Source: Collinsella aerofaciens
GTDB taxonomy: Bacteria; Actinomycetota; Coriobacteriia; Coriobacteriales; Coriobacteriaceae
Reading direction: 5' to 3'
Length of the DNA: 64,000 nt
Assembly (NCBI GenBank): GCA_905213325.1
Contig: CAJMHW010000001.1
Coordinates: 1 to 64,000 of the forward strand
The position numbers were made by a program, and so were the translations under genes. Shown piece by piece: positions 36,733 to 45,922 of the stretch. The notes beneath the pieces were generated by a model. The model was not told where the DNA came from. It saw nothing but the letters and a program-made list of their open reading frames with translations, and made no database searches. Position 1 is the stretch's first letter. Every line of letters begins with the position of its first letter.

Positions 36733-37551
36733 ATGGCAGAAATGACGCTTGAGGGTGTGGACGCTCGTCCCGAGGACTCTGCGTTTGCCCTTGGCCGCGT
36801 GCATTCGATCGAGACGATGGGGACGGTCGACGGACCCGGCATCCGCTTCGTAGTGTTTGTCCAAGGCTGCCCCATGCGCTGTGCGTATTGCCACAACCCC
36901 GATACCTGGTCGGTTAACGGCGGCACGATGGTGACCGTCGAGCACCTTATGGACGAGTTCCAGAGTAACCATGAGTTTTACCGCAGCGGTGGTATTACGG
37001 TGTCCGGCGGCGAGCCGCTCCTGCAGCCTGAGTTTTTGGCCGACCTGTTCCACGCCATGCACAATAACCACGATGGTCGTGTGCACACCTGCTTGGATAG
37101 CTGCGGCTATGCGTTCGATCCCGCGCATCCCGAGAAGTTCGATGCCGTGCTCAACGAGACCGACATGGTACTGCTCGATATTAAGCATGCCGACCCAGTC
37201 GAGCATAAAAAGCTGACCGGTTGCGATCCCGCACGCATTCTGGCGTTTGGTGATGAGCTCGCGCGTCGCAAGATTAAGGTCGTTATCCGCCACGTGGTGG
37301 TGCCGGGCATTACCGACACGGTGGAGGAGTGCGAGAAGCTCGGTCGCCTCATCGCTCCATGGCACAACGTGGTGGGCCTGGAAATGCTGCCGTATCACAC
37401 GATGGGTGTCGTCAAGTACGAGCAACTGGGCATTCCCTATAAGCTCGAGGGCGTGCCCCAGATGGATACCGCGCGCATGCCCGAGCTGCGCAACGCTGTC
37501 ATGACGGGCATGAAAAAGCGCCGCGCGGAGCTAAAAAACGCCATCGGCTAG
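36733..37551 (+). CDS. pflA: pyruvate formate-lyase-activating enzyme
   Basis: Radical SAM protein that abstracts hydrogen from the PFL glycine, here expected on Gly58 of the separate small subunit. The iron-sulphur motif is GCPMRCAYC (Cx3Cx2C, near residue 45). GGEPLLQPEF is the SAM-binding GGE motif, and the length (272 residues) is a little over the E. coli 246. The ATG at 36733 is chosen over an upstream TTG; GGCAAGG lies eight bases before it. It is 7.2 kb from the pfl genes, not adjacent as in E. coli. Confidence 0.92.
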   Translation: MAEMTLEGVDARPEDSAFALGRVHSIETMGTVDGPGIRFVVFVQGCPMRCAYCHNPDTWSVNGGTMVTVEHLMDEFQSNHEFYRSGGITVSGGEPLLQPEFLADLFHAMHNNHDGRVHTCLDSCGYAFDPAHPEKFDAVLNETDMVLLDIKHADPVEHKKLTGCDPARILAFGDELARRKIKVVIRHVVVPGITDTVEECEKLGRLIAPWHNVVGLEMLPYHTMGVVKYEQLGIPYKLEGVPQMDTARMPELRNAVMTGMKKRRAELKNAIG

Positions 37552-37674
37552 CAAGTCATTTTGCTCCTCTACGATACCCGCGCTGCGGTGGTCTAGCGGC
37601 TTCGTATTGCGCGGTTGAGCCAAAATGCTGGTACCATACCGTGGATAGCAGTTTTCACGGGTTTGGGGGATGGT

Positions 37675-38415
37675 ATGCCTACCATCGCAATCATCGGTGC
37701 ACTCGAAAAAGAGGTTGCGCAGATTAAAGAAGAACTGAACGGCGCTCGTGTGGTACAAGAGGCGGGCTTGACCGTTGTCAGCGGCGAGCTCGACGGTTTG
37801 TCCGTTGTTGCTACGACCGCTGGCATGGGAACCGTAAACGCCGCGGCGGCAACGCAGCATCTCATCAGCAAATACGCCCCGCAGGCCGTTGTGTTCTCGG
37901 GTATTGCGGGCGGCCTAAACCCTAAACTCCATATTAACGACGTGGTTATAGGCAAGTGCCTGCGCTATCTGGATACCGATACGGCACTCATCGCCGAGTC
38001 CGCGCCGGGGCTCGAGGAGTTTGTCTCGACGCCGGCGTTGGTTGATGTTGCCGCCGCCGTGCTTGCCGAGCATGGATTTGTGGATACCTCGGCGGATGAG
38101 AATTCTGCGGAGAAGGACCCCAAGCAGTTCCTGTGTGGCACTATCGCCACGGGTGACCGCTTTGTTACGGGTGACGCCATGCGTAACGCTGCGATTGAGG
38201 CCACGCATGCCGATTGCGTCGAGATGGAGGGCGCGGCAATTGCGCACATCGCGGCCAAGAATGGTGTCGATTGCCTGGTGCTGCGCGCTATCAGCGATAA
38301 TTGTGACGAGGCATATGACGCGTTTTGCGAGCGCGAGTTCGATCTGGACGAGTACGCTCGCACCGCGAGCGGCATCACGCTTGACATCGTTCGTCGTATC
38401 GCTGCCGCGCAATAG
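37675..38415 (+). CDS. mtnN: 5'-methylthioadenosine/S-adenosylhomocysteine nucleosidase
   Basis: Cleaves adenine from methylthioadenosine, S-adenosylhomocysteine and 5'-deoxyadenosine, the last being a by-product of radical SAM enzymes such as PflA just upstream. The 246-residue product has IAIIGALEKEV at the start, TTAGMGTVNAA, VFSGIAGGLN, and the catalytic region VEMEGAAIAHIA with LRAISDN. GGGGGATGG precedes the ATG. It is followed closely by engB. The match to the family is strong throughout. Confidence 0.93.
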   Translation: MPTIAIIGALEKEVAQIKEELNGARVVQEAGLTVVSGELDGLSVVATTAGMGTVNAAAATQHLISKYAPQAVVFSGIAGGLNPKLHINDVVIGKCLRYLDTDTALIAESAPGLEEFVSTPALVDVAAAVLAEHGFVDTSADENSAEKDPKQFLCGTIATGDRFVTGDAMRNAAIEATHADCVEMEGAAIAHIAAKNGVDCLVLRAISDNCDEAYDAFCEREFDLDEYARTASGITLDIVRRIAAAQ

Positions 38416-38454
38416 CACGCCCGTTTTGTAAGAACCTACGACCAAGGAGTGTCC

Positions 38455-39045
38455 ATGGCCGATTCAATTAACTACCAGCTTGCCAAGTTCGTCGCCAGCT
38501 ACGGCAAGGTTTCGCAGATCCCCGAGTCCACCTGTCCCGAGGTGAGCTTCGTTGGCCGCTCAAATGTGGGCAAGTCGTCTATCATGAACAAACTCTTTGG
38601 CCGCAAGAACCTGGTCAAGGTTTCGAGCACGCCGGGCAAGACGAGCAACATCAATTTCTTCGAGGCCGACGACGTGCACTTTGTGGACCTGCCGGGCTAC
38701 GGTTTCGCGCGTCGCTCCAAGGCCGAGCGCGACCGCTGGGCCGAGCTGATCGGCGACTTCTTCGACTCCGAGCGCAGCTTTAACCTGGTTGTGTCGCTGG
38801 TGGACATTCGTCACGACCCCAGCAAGCTCGACCACGACATGATCGACTACCTACAGGGCAACGAGTTCAACTTTATCGTCTGCCTCACCAAGGCCGACAA
38901 ACTCAGCCGTACCCAACAGGCCCGCCAGGCGGCCGCTATCAAAAAGCAGCTCAACGTCCCGGCCGAGAATGTAATCATCACGAGCTCCCAGACCGGCACC
39001 GGCATCGATGAACTCAAGCGCCGCATTGCCGAGGCTTGCCTCTAG
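38455..39045 (+). CDS. engB: ribosome biogenesis GTP-binding protein EngB/YsxC
   Basis: A 196-residue GTPase for large ribosomal subunit assembly. G1 is GRSNVGKSS near residue 35, G3 is DLPGYG, G4 is TKAD and G5 is SSQTGTG. The switch region STPGKTSNINFF is typical. AAGGAG precedes the ATG eight bases away. It follows mtnN after 39 bases, so cotranscription is likely. Family A copy A3 follows at 39152. Confidence 0.94.
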   Translation: MADSINYQLAKFVASYGKVSQIPESTCPEVSFVGRSNVGKSSIMNKLFGRKNLVKVSSTPGKTSNINFFEADDVHFVDLPGYGFARRSKAERDRWAELIGDFFDSERSFNLVVSLVDIRHDPSKLDHDMIDYLQGNEFNFIVCLTKADKLSRTQQARQAAAIKKQLNVPAENVIITSSQTGTGIDELKRRIAEACL

Positions 39046-39151
39046 TAAGTGCCCCTTACCAGCAAGAGCCCCTGCCAATAAAAATCAACTATCAGCCTGG
39101 CGCCCCTTCAAAGCGTGGGTCCCTGTAGACATCCTCAGCAAGGTAGGCGCA

Positions 39152-39278
39152 GGGACGGTCGGGATGTTCCCTCAAAATCATTCCGCAGCGCGAAGGCCCC
39201 TTGTCCGTCGCTCCGTAGGAGCAGGACAAGGGGCCTTCATGCGCGAGGACGATTTTGAGGGAACATCCCGACCGTCCC
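39152..39278 (-). repeat. family A structured element, copy A3
   Basis: The outer arms 39152-39179 and 39251-39278 are perfectly complementary over 28 bp. The inner 15-bp stem (39192-39206 with 39224-39238) is also perfect, with a CTCC-TAGGAG tip. On the minus strand the order is GTCCTC, GCGC, AT, hairpin, GCGC, TGCGGAA. It lies between convergent engB and thrB. Confidence 0.88.
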
Positions 39279-39301
39279 GGACAGGTATATGAGGAGGATG
39301 T

Positions 39302-40183
39302 CTACAGGTACTCGATTTGAGCGCCTTCCGTGTCGCACGTGAGGATATGCGTGTCGCACTTGGGGAACTGTTCGCGCAGCTTGACCTGCAGGAATTTTGC
39401 CACGATGGTGTCGTCGGTCACCGCCATAAGGGTCGAGCCCGAACCGCTGATCCAGATGGTCTTGGCGCCGCCGTTAAGGCAGGTGTCGCGCACGGCGTTG
39501 TAGTCGGGAATCAGACGGCGACGATAGGGTTCCTGGATGCGGTCGTCATTGGCGGCGGCAATCAGGTCGAGGTCACCAGTCTCCAAGCCGCGCGTCATAC
39601 CGGCGATGCGGCCCATCTGCCACACGGCGGTGGAGAGCGGAATCTCCTGCGGCACGACCTTGCGCGCCTCGCTCGTGTGTACCTCGTAGGGCGGAATCAC
39701 GGTAATAAAACGCAGGCGATCGCTCACCTCGTAGCGCAGGCACTGGGGGAGCGAATCGGTCGGCGTAAAGGAGCAGACGGCGCCGCCCAGGATGGCGGGG
39801 GCGACGTTATCGGGATGGCCCTCGACTTCGGTGGCAATGCGAACAAGCTCGGCGCGGTCGACGGTGTGGCCTGTCAGTGCGGCGGCGGCCATAATGCCGG
39901 CGACGACGCAGGTGGAGCTGGAGCCTAGGCCGCGGGCGACGGGAACGTCAGTCTGAATGTCGATGGCAACGGGAAAAGCCGGCTCGCCCCATGCGGCCAG
40001 TGCATCGACAAAGCTGACGTAGACCAGGTTGTCCTCGTTTTGGAACTCTTCGGGGCAGCCCGTGATGGCGAGTTTATCGGCGCGCTCAAAGGTAAAGTGC
40101 GAGTAGAGGCTGACGGCCATGCCGAGGGTGTCGTAGCCGATGCCTAGGTTGGCGCTGGTTGCTGGGACGGTGATTTTGATCAT
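39302..40183 (-). CDS. thrB: homoserine kinase
   Basis: Phosphorylates homoserine for threonine synthesis. A 293-residue GHMP kinase with N-terminal VPATSANLGIGYDTLG, the ATP loop PVARGLGSSSTCVVAG and a C-terminal ISGSGSTLMAV. The ATG at 40183 has AGGA seven bases upstream; the frame extends further but without support. It is downstream of thrC on the same strand, separated by about 200 bases with two hairpins, so it may have its own promoter. Confidence 0.94.
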   Translation of the reverse strand: MIKITVPATSANLGIGYDTLGMAVSLYSHFTFERADKLAITGCPEEFQNEDNLVYVSFVDALAAWGEPAFPVAIDIQTDVPVARGLGSSSTCVVAGIMAAAALTGHTVDRAELVRIATEVEGHPDNVAPAILGGAVCSFTPTDSLPQCLRYEVSDRLRFITVIPPYEVHTSEARKVVPQEIPLSTAVWQMGRIAGMTRGLETGDLDLIAAANDDRIQEPYRRRLIPDYNAVRDTCLNGGAKTIWISGSGSTLMAVTDDTIVAKFLQVKLREQFPKCDTHILTCDTEGAQIEYL

Positions 40184-40198
40184 GTGGGTCCTCCTGGG

Positions 40199-40307
40199 CG
40201 GGTCTGGCGGTTTAGTTCGCTGCTCGGGCAGTCCTGGCTCGCTCGGAAAGCACATTAAGTGCTTTCCGGCTCGTGCGGAACTCGCGACGAACTAAACAGA
40301 CAGACCC
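40199..40307. repeat. nested inverted repeat between thrC and thrB
   Basis: GGGTCT..GTTTAGTTCG pairs with CGAACTAAAC..AGACCC, and inside it CGGAAAGCAC (40244-40253) pairs perfectly with GTGCTTTCCG (40259-40268). The 3' strand contains TGCGGAA, as in family A, but the opposite loop strand and short helix do not match, so I keep it separate. It lies 15 bases before the thrB start. Confidence 0.55.
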
Positions 40308-40353
40308 GCATGTCAGTTCGTCATCATCCCGGTGGGTATCTGATAAAAGAAGG

Positions 40354-40374
40354 TGCGCCGGCTTTCGCCGGCGC
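40354..40374 (-). terminator. terminator of thrC
   Basis: GCGCCGGC-TTTC-GCCGGCGC hairpin, 12 bases beyond the thrC stop. On the minus strand it is followed by ACCTTCTTTT. Confidence 0.7.
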
Positions 40375-40386
40375 TTAATAAGGGGT

Positions 40387-41904
40387 TTAGTTGGTGGCCA
40401 TCTTTTTTGCTGCGGACTCGACGTAGCTCGCCATCTCATCGACATCGCAGACGTCTTCGAAACGGACGGGCTTGGATTCGAGTTCGGCGAGCTGGGTCGG
40501 GGCGACCGTGTTGGTGGCCTGCTCGAGCACGCGCATGGCCTCAAAGTCGTCCTCGGGAACGTCGAGCCCCAGGGCATCGCAGCAGGCGCGCGGGAACTTG
40601 TAGGGGCTGGCGGTCGAAAGCAGCACGCGAGCCTTGGCGCCCTCGGCGGGAGCGACCTTTTCAAAGACGTGATAGCCGCAAGCGGTGTGCGGGTCGATCA
40701 CGTAGCCGTTGGCGTCCCAGCAACTCTTGATGGCAACGCGGACCTCGTCCTCGCTGGCCCAGCCGCAGCCAAAGACGCTCTGAATCTTGGCCAGCAGCTC
40801 GGCGGGCACCTCGTAGCGACCAGTCTGTGCCAGCTGCTCCATAAGGCCGGCAACGAGCTCGCAGCCGCCGTCGGACAGGAAGTACAGCATGCGCTCCAGG
40901 TTAGAGCTGATGAGGATGTCCATCGACGGCGAGATGGTCGTGAAGAACGGGCGGTTACGGTCGTAGACGCCGGTGGTCAGGAAGTCGGCAAGCACGTTGT
41001 TCTTGTCGCTCGCGACGATGAGCTTGGCGACGGGCAGACCCATACGCTTGGCATAGTAGCCGGCCAGGATATCGCCAAAGTTGCCGGTCGGTACGCAGAA
41101 CTCTACGGCGTCGCCGGCCTCGATAGCGCCGGCGCGCAGCAGCTGCGCATAGGCGGCAAAGTAGTAGACGACCTGTGGCACCAGGCGGCCGACGTTGATG
41201 GAGTTGGCACTCGAAAGCACCGTGCCGGCGGCCTCAAGACGCTCGGCAAGCTCCTTATCGGCAAAGATACGCTTGACGGCACTCTGGGCATCGTCGAAGT
41301 TGCCGCGGATGCCGCAGACGGCGACGTTATCGCCCTCCTGCGTGGACATCTGCAGGTTCTGGACGCGGCTGACCTTGCCCTCGGGATAAAAGACGGTGAT
41401 GCCCGTGCCCGGGGCGTCGGCAAAGCCGGCGAGTGCGGCCTTGCCGGTGTCGCCTGACGTGGCGGTGACGATCATGATGCGCTCGGCGCCGCCGTCCTTG
41501 GCGGAAGTGCGGGCCATGAGGCGGGGGAGCATCTGTAGGGCGACGTCCTTGAAGGCGCTTGTGGGGCCGCCAAAGAGCTCCATCACATAGGTCTGAGGGG
41601 CGTCAGCGCCCGGCGCTGCGTCGAGTTTGACGAGCGGCGTAACCTCTTCACTCGCGAACGTGCCGCGGTATGCCTCGTCGACACACGCCGAAATTTCTTC
41701 GGCCGTGTAATCATTCAGTAACATTCCCAACACATCTTGAGCGATTTCAAAGTACGATTTATCTGCAAGCGAGCTGATATCGACCTGCTGGGTGCCAAGC
41801 TCGTCCGAGACAAACAAACCCCCGTCGGGAGCGATGCCGGTGCGGATTGCCACCTTACTTGAGCACGATAAAGTGCGTCCTCGTGTACTATGATAAGTTC
41901 CCAT
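40387..41904 (-). CDS. thrC: threonine synthase
   Basis: Converts O-phosphohomoserine to threonine with pyridoxal phosphate. The 505-residue product is the long threonine synthase type, with N-terminal MGTYHSTRG, GGLFVSD, PLP lysine in GGPTSAFKDVA, ATSGDTGKAALAG, and FCVPTGNFGDILAGYYAKRMG. The ATG at 41904 has GAGGAG nine bases upstream; the frame extends a further 15 codons without such a site. It is divergent from lysC across about 100 bases, so the aspartate-family genes form one neighbourhood here. Confidence 0.94.
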   Translation of the reverse strand: MGTYHSTRGRTLSCSSKVAIRTGIAPDGGLFVSDELGTQQVDISSLADKSYFEIAQDVLGMLLNDYTAEEISACVDEAYRGTFASEEVTPLVKLDAAPGADAPQTYVMELFGGPTSAFKDVALQMLPRLMARTSAKDGGAERIMIVTATSGDTGKAALAGFADAPGTGITVFYPEGKVSRVQNLQMSTQEGDNVAVCGIRGNFDDAQSAVKRIFADKELAERLEAAGTVLSSANSINVGRLVPQVVYYFAAYAQLLRAGAIEAGDAVEFCVPTGNFGDILAGYYAKRMGLPVAKLIVASDKNNVLADFLTTGVYDRNRPFFTTISPSMDILISSNLERMLYFLSDGGCELVAGLMEQLAQTGRYEVPAELLAKIQSVFGCGWASEDEVRVAIKSCWDANGYVIDPHTACGYHVFEKVAPAEGAKARVLLSTASPYKFPRACCDALGLDVPEDDFEAMRVLEQATNTVAPTQLAELESKPVRFEDVCDVDEMASYVESAAKKMATN

Positions 41905-42008
41905 ATAACACTGCTCCTCGGATGCCTTGGTCCCAATCGGTGAAACCATGGTATCAGAGCGCGCAAAGTAGGTTTGCAGAGGCTTTTTAGAAAGGTAACC
42001 TCCAGCCC

Positions 42009-43397
42009 ATGATTAAGATTGCCAAGTTTGGCGGCTCGTCGGTCGCCGACGCCGAACACTTTAAGAAGATCAAGGCCATCGTCGATGCCGACCCGGCTCG
42101 CCGTTTTGTGGTGGTTTCCGCCTGTGGTCGCCGCTTTAAGGGCGACACCAAGGTGACCGACCTGCTCTACCTGGTTAACGCGCACGTTAAGTATCACGTG
42201 TCGTGTGAGGAGCTGCTCGAGGACATTGGCCAGCGCTACTTTGATATTGCTGACGAGCTAGGACTCACCTATCCCATCCGCGAGGAGTTTGCGGCCTTTG
42301 CCGAGCGCGCCCGCTCGGGCGGCTACTCTACCGAGGAGCTCGTGAGCCGCGGCGAGTACTTCACCGCTCGCCTGATGGCCGAGTACCTGGGCCTGCCGTT
42401 CCTGGACGCCGCGACGGTTGTGGCGTTCCATCACGACGGTACGCTCAGCATGAATCGCACCTCCGAGCTGGTGCAGGAGTACGGTCAGCAGGGCGGCTTT
42501 GTTATGCCCGGTTTCTACGGCGCGACGCGTGAGGGCCAGATCAAGCTGCTCGATCGTGGCGGCGGCGATATCTCGGGCTCGATTTTGGCTAAGTGCCTGG
42601 GCGCCGACCTTTACGAGAACTGGACCGACGTCTCGGGTTTCTATTCTGCGGATCCGCGTATTGTTCCGGAGGCTCAGCCCATTGCGCGCGTTACCTACGA
42701 GGAGCTGCGCGAGCTTTCGTACATGGGCGCAAGCGTCCTGCACGAGGAAGCCGTGTTCCCCGTGCGCGAGGCGGGTATTCCGCTGGTCATCAAGAACACC
42801 AATGCGCCGCAGGACCCCGGCACCATCATTAGCGAGACGGCTGATGAGGGTGAGGCCGAGCCCATCATTACCGGCGTGACCGGCAAACGCGGTTTTGTCG
42901 CCATCAACGTGGCCCGCGACCGCACCAAGCCCCGTGTCGGCTTTATGCGCCGTGCGCTTTCGGTGTTCGAGCGCTATGACGTTTCCGTCGAGCACATGCC
43001 TACCGGTGTCGACCGCTTTGGCGCCGTGGTGCAGGAGCAGGATGTGCACGACTCGCTGTACTCGCTCGTGAGCGACATTCAGCAGGAGGTCGAGCCGCTC
43101 GAGATCGAGGTTGTCGAGGGCTTGGCGCTTATCGCTACCGTTGGCCGCAACCTGCGCGGTCGTGCCGGCATCTCGGGCCACCTGTTTGGCATGCTTGGCC
43201 AGGCCGGCGTGAGCGTGCGTATGATTTCGCAGAGCTGCGACGAGATCAACATCATTATCGGTGTCGAGGAGAAGGACTTCGACCTGGCGATTCGGACCAT
43301 TTACCGTGCCTTCTCCGACGAGAACGGCATTGTGAAGGTCTCCGACTTGGAGGCTCCCACGCCGGTCGATCCCACCCTGGCTGCGCTCCACAAGTAG
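42009..43397 (+). CDS. lysC: aspartate kinase
   Basis: First step of the aspartate family (lysine, threonine, methionine). A 462-residue monofunctional enzyme with an N-terminal kinase domain (KFGGSSVAD, GRRFKGDTKVTDLL, the GGGDISGS loop) and two C-terminal ACT domains (from about residue 315 and from LIATVGRNLRGRAG). These usually bind lysine or threonine for feedback. GAAAGG precedes the ATG. The short upstream gap has no lysine riboswitch that I recognise. asd follows after two hairpins. Confidence 0.94.
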   Translation: MIKIAKFGGSSVADAEHFKKIKAIVDADPARRFVVVSACGRRFKGDTKVTDLLYLVNAHVKYHVSCEELLEDIGQRYFDIADELGLTYPIREEFAAFAERARSGGYSTEELVSRGEYFTARLMAEYLGLPFLDAATVVAFHHDGTLSMNRTSELVQEYGQQGGFVMPGFYGATREGQIKLLDRGGGDISGSILAKCLGADLYENWTDVSGFYSADPRIVPEAQPIARVTYEELRELSYMGASVLHEEAVFPVREAGIPLVIKNTNAPQDPGTIISETADEGEAEPIITGVTGKRGFVAINVARDRTKPRVGFMRRALSVFERYDVSVEHMPTGVDRFGAVVQEQDVHDSLYSLVSDIQQEVEPLEIEVVEGLALIATVGRNLRGRAGISGHLFGMLGQAGVSVRMISQSCDEINIIIGVEEKDFDLAIRTIYRAFSDENGIVKVSDLEAPTPVDPTLAALHK

Positions 43398-43409
43398 CTA
43401 CTATCTCGC

Positions 43410-43439
43410 TAGATTTTTGGGACTCGCCTCAAAAATCTA
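43410..43439 (+). terminator. hairpin after lysC
   Basis: TAGATTTTT and AAAAATCTA around a 12-base loop, 13 bases after the stop. Confidence 0.5.
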
Positions 43440-43470
43440 CGGCGGGGCGTTTCGTTTCGGTTTCGTTTCG

Positions 43471-43503
43471 ACGGGGCGGGTTTCGTGTCCGCCCCGTTCT
43501 TGT
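43471..43503 (+). terminator. terminator between lysC and asd
   Basis: ACGGGGCGGG with CCGCCCCGT, followed by TCTTGT. GC-rich stem then T-containing tail; about 75 bases after lysC. Confidence 0.6.
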
Positions 43504-43571
43504 ATACACTGACAACAATAATCAGCCTGCTCGGCGTGCGGGCAAAAGCCAAAACCTTTAAAGGGGGAAGC

Positions 43572-44597
43572 ATGAAACAGTACACGGTTGCTATTTTGGG
43601 CGCGACGGGAGCCGTGGGCACCCAGATGCTCGAGTGCCTCAACGAGCAGGAGTTCCCGGTCGGCAAGCTCAAGCTGTTGGCAAGTGCACGCTCCGCGGGT
43701 AAGACCGTTGAGTTCCGCGGTGAGCAGATCGTGATCGAAGAGGCTTGCCCCGAGGCCTTTGAGGGCTGCGACATCGTACTTGGCGCTGCCGGCGACGATA
43801 TCGCGAAGGAGCTGCTGCCCGAGGCCGTCAAGCGCGGCGCGGTCGTGGTCGACAACAGCCACGCCTTCCGCATGGATCCCGAGGTACCGCTGGTCGTGCC
43901 CGAGATCAATGCCGACGATATCAAGTGGCATCATGGCCTTATCGCCAACCCCAACTGCGCGACCATCATCGGCCTGGTTCCCACGTGGCCGCTGCATCAG
44001 CTCGCCGGCGTGAAGCGCATGATCGTCTCCACGTATCAGGCGGCTTCGGGTGCCGGCGCTCCCGGTATGGCCGAGCTCGAGGCTCAGCTGGCCGCCCTGG
44101 GCCGCGGCGAGGAGATTCCCGAGCCGCGCGCATTTGCCGCCCAGCTGGCGAGCAACCTGATTCCGCAGATTGGCGGCGTCAAGGAGGAGGGCTTTACCTC
44201 CGAGGAGATGAAGCTGCAAAACGAGGGCCGCAAGATCATGCACCTGCCCGAGCTGCGCGTGAACTGCACCTGTGTGCGCGTGCCCGTGCTGCGCTCGCAC
44301 TCCGAGAGCATTACGCTTGAGTTTGAGCGCGACATTACGGTTGACGAGGCCCGTGCTGCGCTGGCTGCCGCTCCCGGCGTCAAGCTGGTTGACGATATGG
44401 CTGCCGAGGATGCGCACGACCGCTTCCCCATGCCGATGGATACGTCCGACCAGGATTTGATTTGGGTCGGTCGCGTGCGCCGCGACATCTCGAACCCCGA
44501 GGCCGCGCGTGGCATCACCTTCTGGTGCTGCGGCGACCAAATCCGTAAGGGCGCGGCAACCAACGCCGTCCAGATCGCTAAGCTGCTCTGCGAGTAG
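43572..44597 (+). CDS. asd: aspartate-semialdehyde dehydrogenase
   Basis: Reduces aspartyl phosphate with NADPH. A 341-residue protein with N-terminal AILGATGAVGTQML, the catalytic Cys in ANPNCATII, the STYQAASGAG loop and the His of VPVLRSHSE. AAGGGGGAAG precedes the ATG. The upstream frame extension has no ribosome site. It follows lysC on the same strand but beyond terminator-like hairpins, so separate transcription is possible. Family A copy A4 begins 14 bases after the stop. Confidence 0.95.
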   Translation: MKQYTVAILGATGAVGTQMLECLNEQEFPVGKLKLLASARSAGKTVEFRGEQIVIEEACPEAFEGCDIVLGAAGDDIAKELLPEAVKRGAVVVDNSHAFRMDPEVPLVVPEINADDIKWHHGLIANPNCATIIGLVPTWPLHQLAGVKRMIVSTYQAASGAGAPGMAELEAQLAALGRGEEIPEPRAFAAQLASNLIPQIGGVKEEGFTSEEMKLQNEGRKIMHLPELRVNCTCVRVPVLRSHSESITLEFERDITVDEARAALAAAPGVKLVDDMAAEDAHDRFPMPMDTSDQDLIWVGRVRRDISNPEAARGITFWCCGDQIRKGAATNAVQIAKLLCE

Positions 44598-44610
44598 CGT
44601 GACCTGTCCG

Positions 44611-44738
44611 GCGGGGGCCGGGCTTAGTTTTCAGAACGTCCTCGACCATGTGTGGCGCCTTGTCCTGCTCCTTCGGAGCCGCGGACAAGGCGCCACACTG
44701 GTCTGCGGAGTGTTCTGAAAACTAAGCCCAGCCCCCGC
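44611..44738 (+). repeat. family A structured element, copy A4
   Basis: The outer arms 44611-44637 and 44712-44738 pair at 26 of 27 positions. The conserved strands are GTCCTC and TGCGGAG, the short helix is GACC with GGTC, and the inner 15-bp stem (44651-44665 with 44683-44697) is perfect, with a CTTCGG tip. Confidence 0.88.
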
Positions 44739-45343
44739 CTGCGGCGACGCTGCTGCAAGCGATCTGCGATGGGGTCGTTGTCGGTTGGGGCCGCTGGGCT
44801 GATGTGGGGGCACGTGGCTGTTGCGGGCCCTAGTCCCGGCGGCGACCCCGGCGCTTCGCGCCTGCCGCCTTTTGGGACTGTGGAGCGCCGCCGGCAGCTG
44901 CGGCGCTGTTGCGCCTGCTGCCTGCGGGAACTTTGGGGTTGAGGCGGTAACTTTGGCGCGCCTGTGTTTGTTGCTTGTGAGGGCTTAGGGGTTGATGCGA
45001 ATCGAAGGTGAATGGTTTTCCGGGAAGTGAACGACCTATTTTGGACCCTTGAAGCATCGGCATATTTTGGCCGCCATTTCCTGCGGTTTTATCGCATGAA
45101 TCCTGCTGTTTTGCAATTAAAAAATGCGGATGCTTCGGGGCCCTAGTTTTACTCGTCCACTTCTCGGAAAACCATTCACCTTCGTTTTTGCCGGACATCG
45201 TTTTGGGCGTTGCGACTCGGTATCGGCCGATATTGAGAGGGAAAACGCCCTCTCTTGGACAATCGAGTCTGTCCGGACGCATCTGCGGGAGTTGTCTGCA
45301 CAATTCGCGGTATTATGTTGCGGAGTTTTGAAAGGAGCCGCTG
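44739..45343. other. 605-base gap before ogt
   Basis: Contains a GC-rich stretch (44740-45000) with no gene that I can support, the inverted-repeat element E2 (45003-45184), and the ogt promoter region with AAAGGAG at 45330. A 157-codon frame on the minus strand crosses E2 and has no family match. Confidence 0.5.
45003..45184. mobile_element. short element with inverted-repeat ends (E2)
   Basis: The end arms 45003-45034 and 45153-45184 match as inverted repeats at 30 of 32 positions (CGAAGGTGAATGGTTTTCCG...). A second pair lies inside, 45051-45063 with 45124-45136 (12 of 13). The interior is AT-richer than the flanks and has no gene. This fits a miniature inverted-repeat element or a large cruciform. 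Confidence 0.55.
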
Positions 45344-45922
45344 GTGGTCACGACGACGTTTGCTTCGCCTTTGGGCGAAATCTTGCTTGCCGCTGATGGC
45401 CGCGGTTTGACAGGGCTTTGGTTTGAGGGGCAGGAGCACTTTGGCTCCACGCTTCTCAAAGAAGATGCGGAGTATGTCGTAGGTGCCGATGCAGTTTCTG
45501 GTACCGGTGGGATGTCTTCGGTGGGTCCCGCAAATGGTGCGGCGTCTTCGGTGCTTGAGCGTTCTTGGGCTTGGTTGAATGCTTATTTTGCGGGGCAGGA
45601 GCCTCGGTTTACACCGCCGTTGCATATGATTGGTACGGCGTTTCAGCGTGAAGTTTGGTTTGAGCTGCTTTCTATTCCGCGTGGCGAGGTCGCTACGTAT
45701 GGCGAGATCGCCCAACGTGTTGCGGCTCGACATCGTGCACCGGGAAACGAGGCGCCCGTTGTATCTCCTCGTGCGGTGGGGGCTGCGGTCGCACGTAATC
45801 CCATTTCGATTATCGTGCCGTGCCATCGCGTGGTGGCGGCCGACGGATCGCTCAACGGATATGCCGGCGGCCTTGACCGCAAGGAGTGGCTGCTGCGGCT
45901 CGAGGGTGCGTACGAGGAGTAA
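45344..45922 (+). CDS. ogt: methylated-DNA--protein-cysteine methyltransferase
   Basis: Removes alkyl groups from O6-alkylguanine in DNA by suicide transfer to Cys. A 192-residue protein with the active-site motif IIVPCHRVV and following NGYAGGLDRKEWLL. The helix-turn-helix region contains GEVATYGEIA. A Gly/Ser-rich stretch near residues 45-65 is longer than in E. coli Ogt, and another insertion (RHRAPGNEAPVVS) precedes the active site. It starts with GTG, seven bases after AAGGAG. Confidence 0.92.
   Translation: MVTTTFASPLGEILLAADGRGLTGLWFEGQEHFGSTLLKEDAEYVVGADAVSGTGGMSSVGPANGAASSVLERSWAWLNAYFAGQEPRFTPPLHMIGTAFQREVWFELLSIPRGEVATYGEIAQRVAARHRAPGNEAPVVSPRAVGAAVARNPISIIVPCHRVVAADGSLNGYAGGLDRKEWLLRLEGAYEE

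Noticed and set aside
41905..42008. Lysine riboswitch before lysC
   Set aside because: The gap is about 100 bases and shows none of the expected riboswitch layout.
44830..45303. 157-codon minus-strand frame
   Set aside because: It crosses the inverted-repeat element E2, has low-complexity ends and no recognisable domain.
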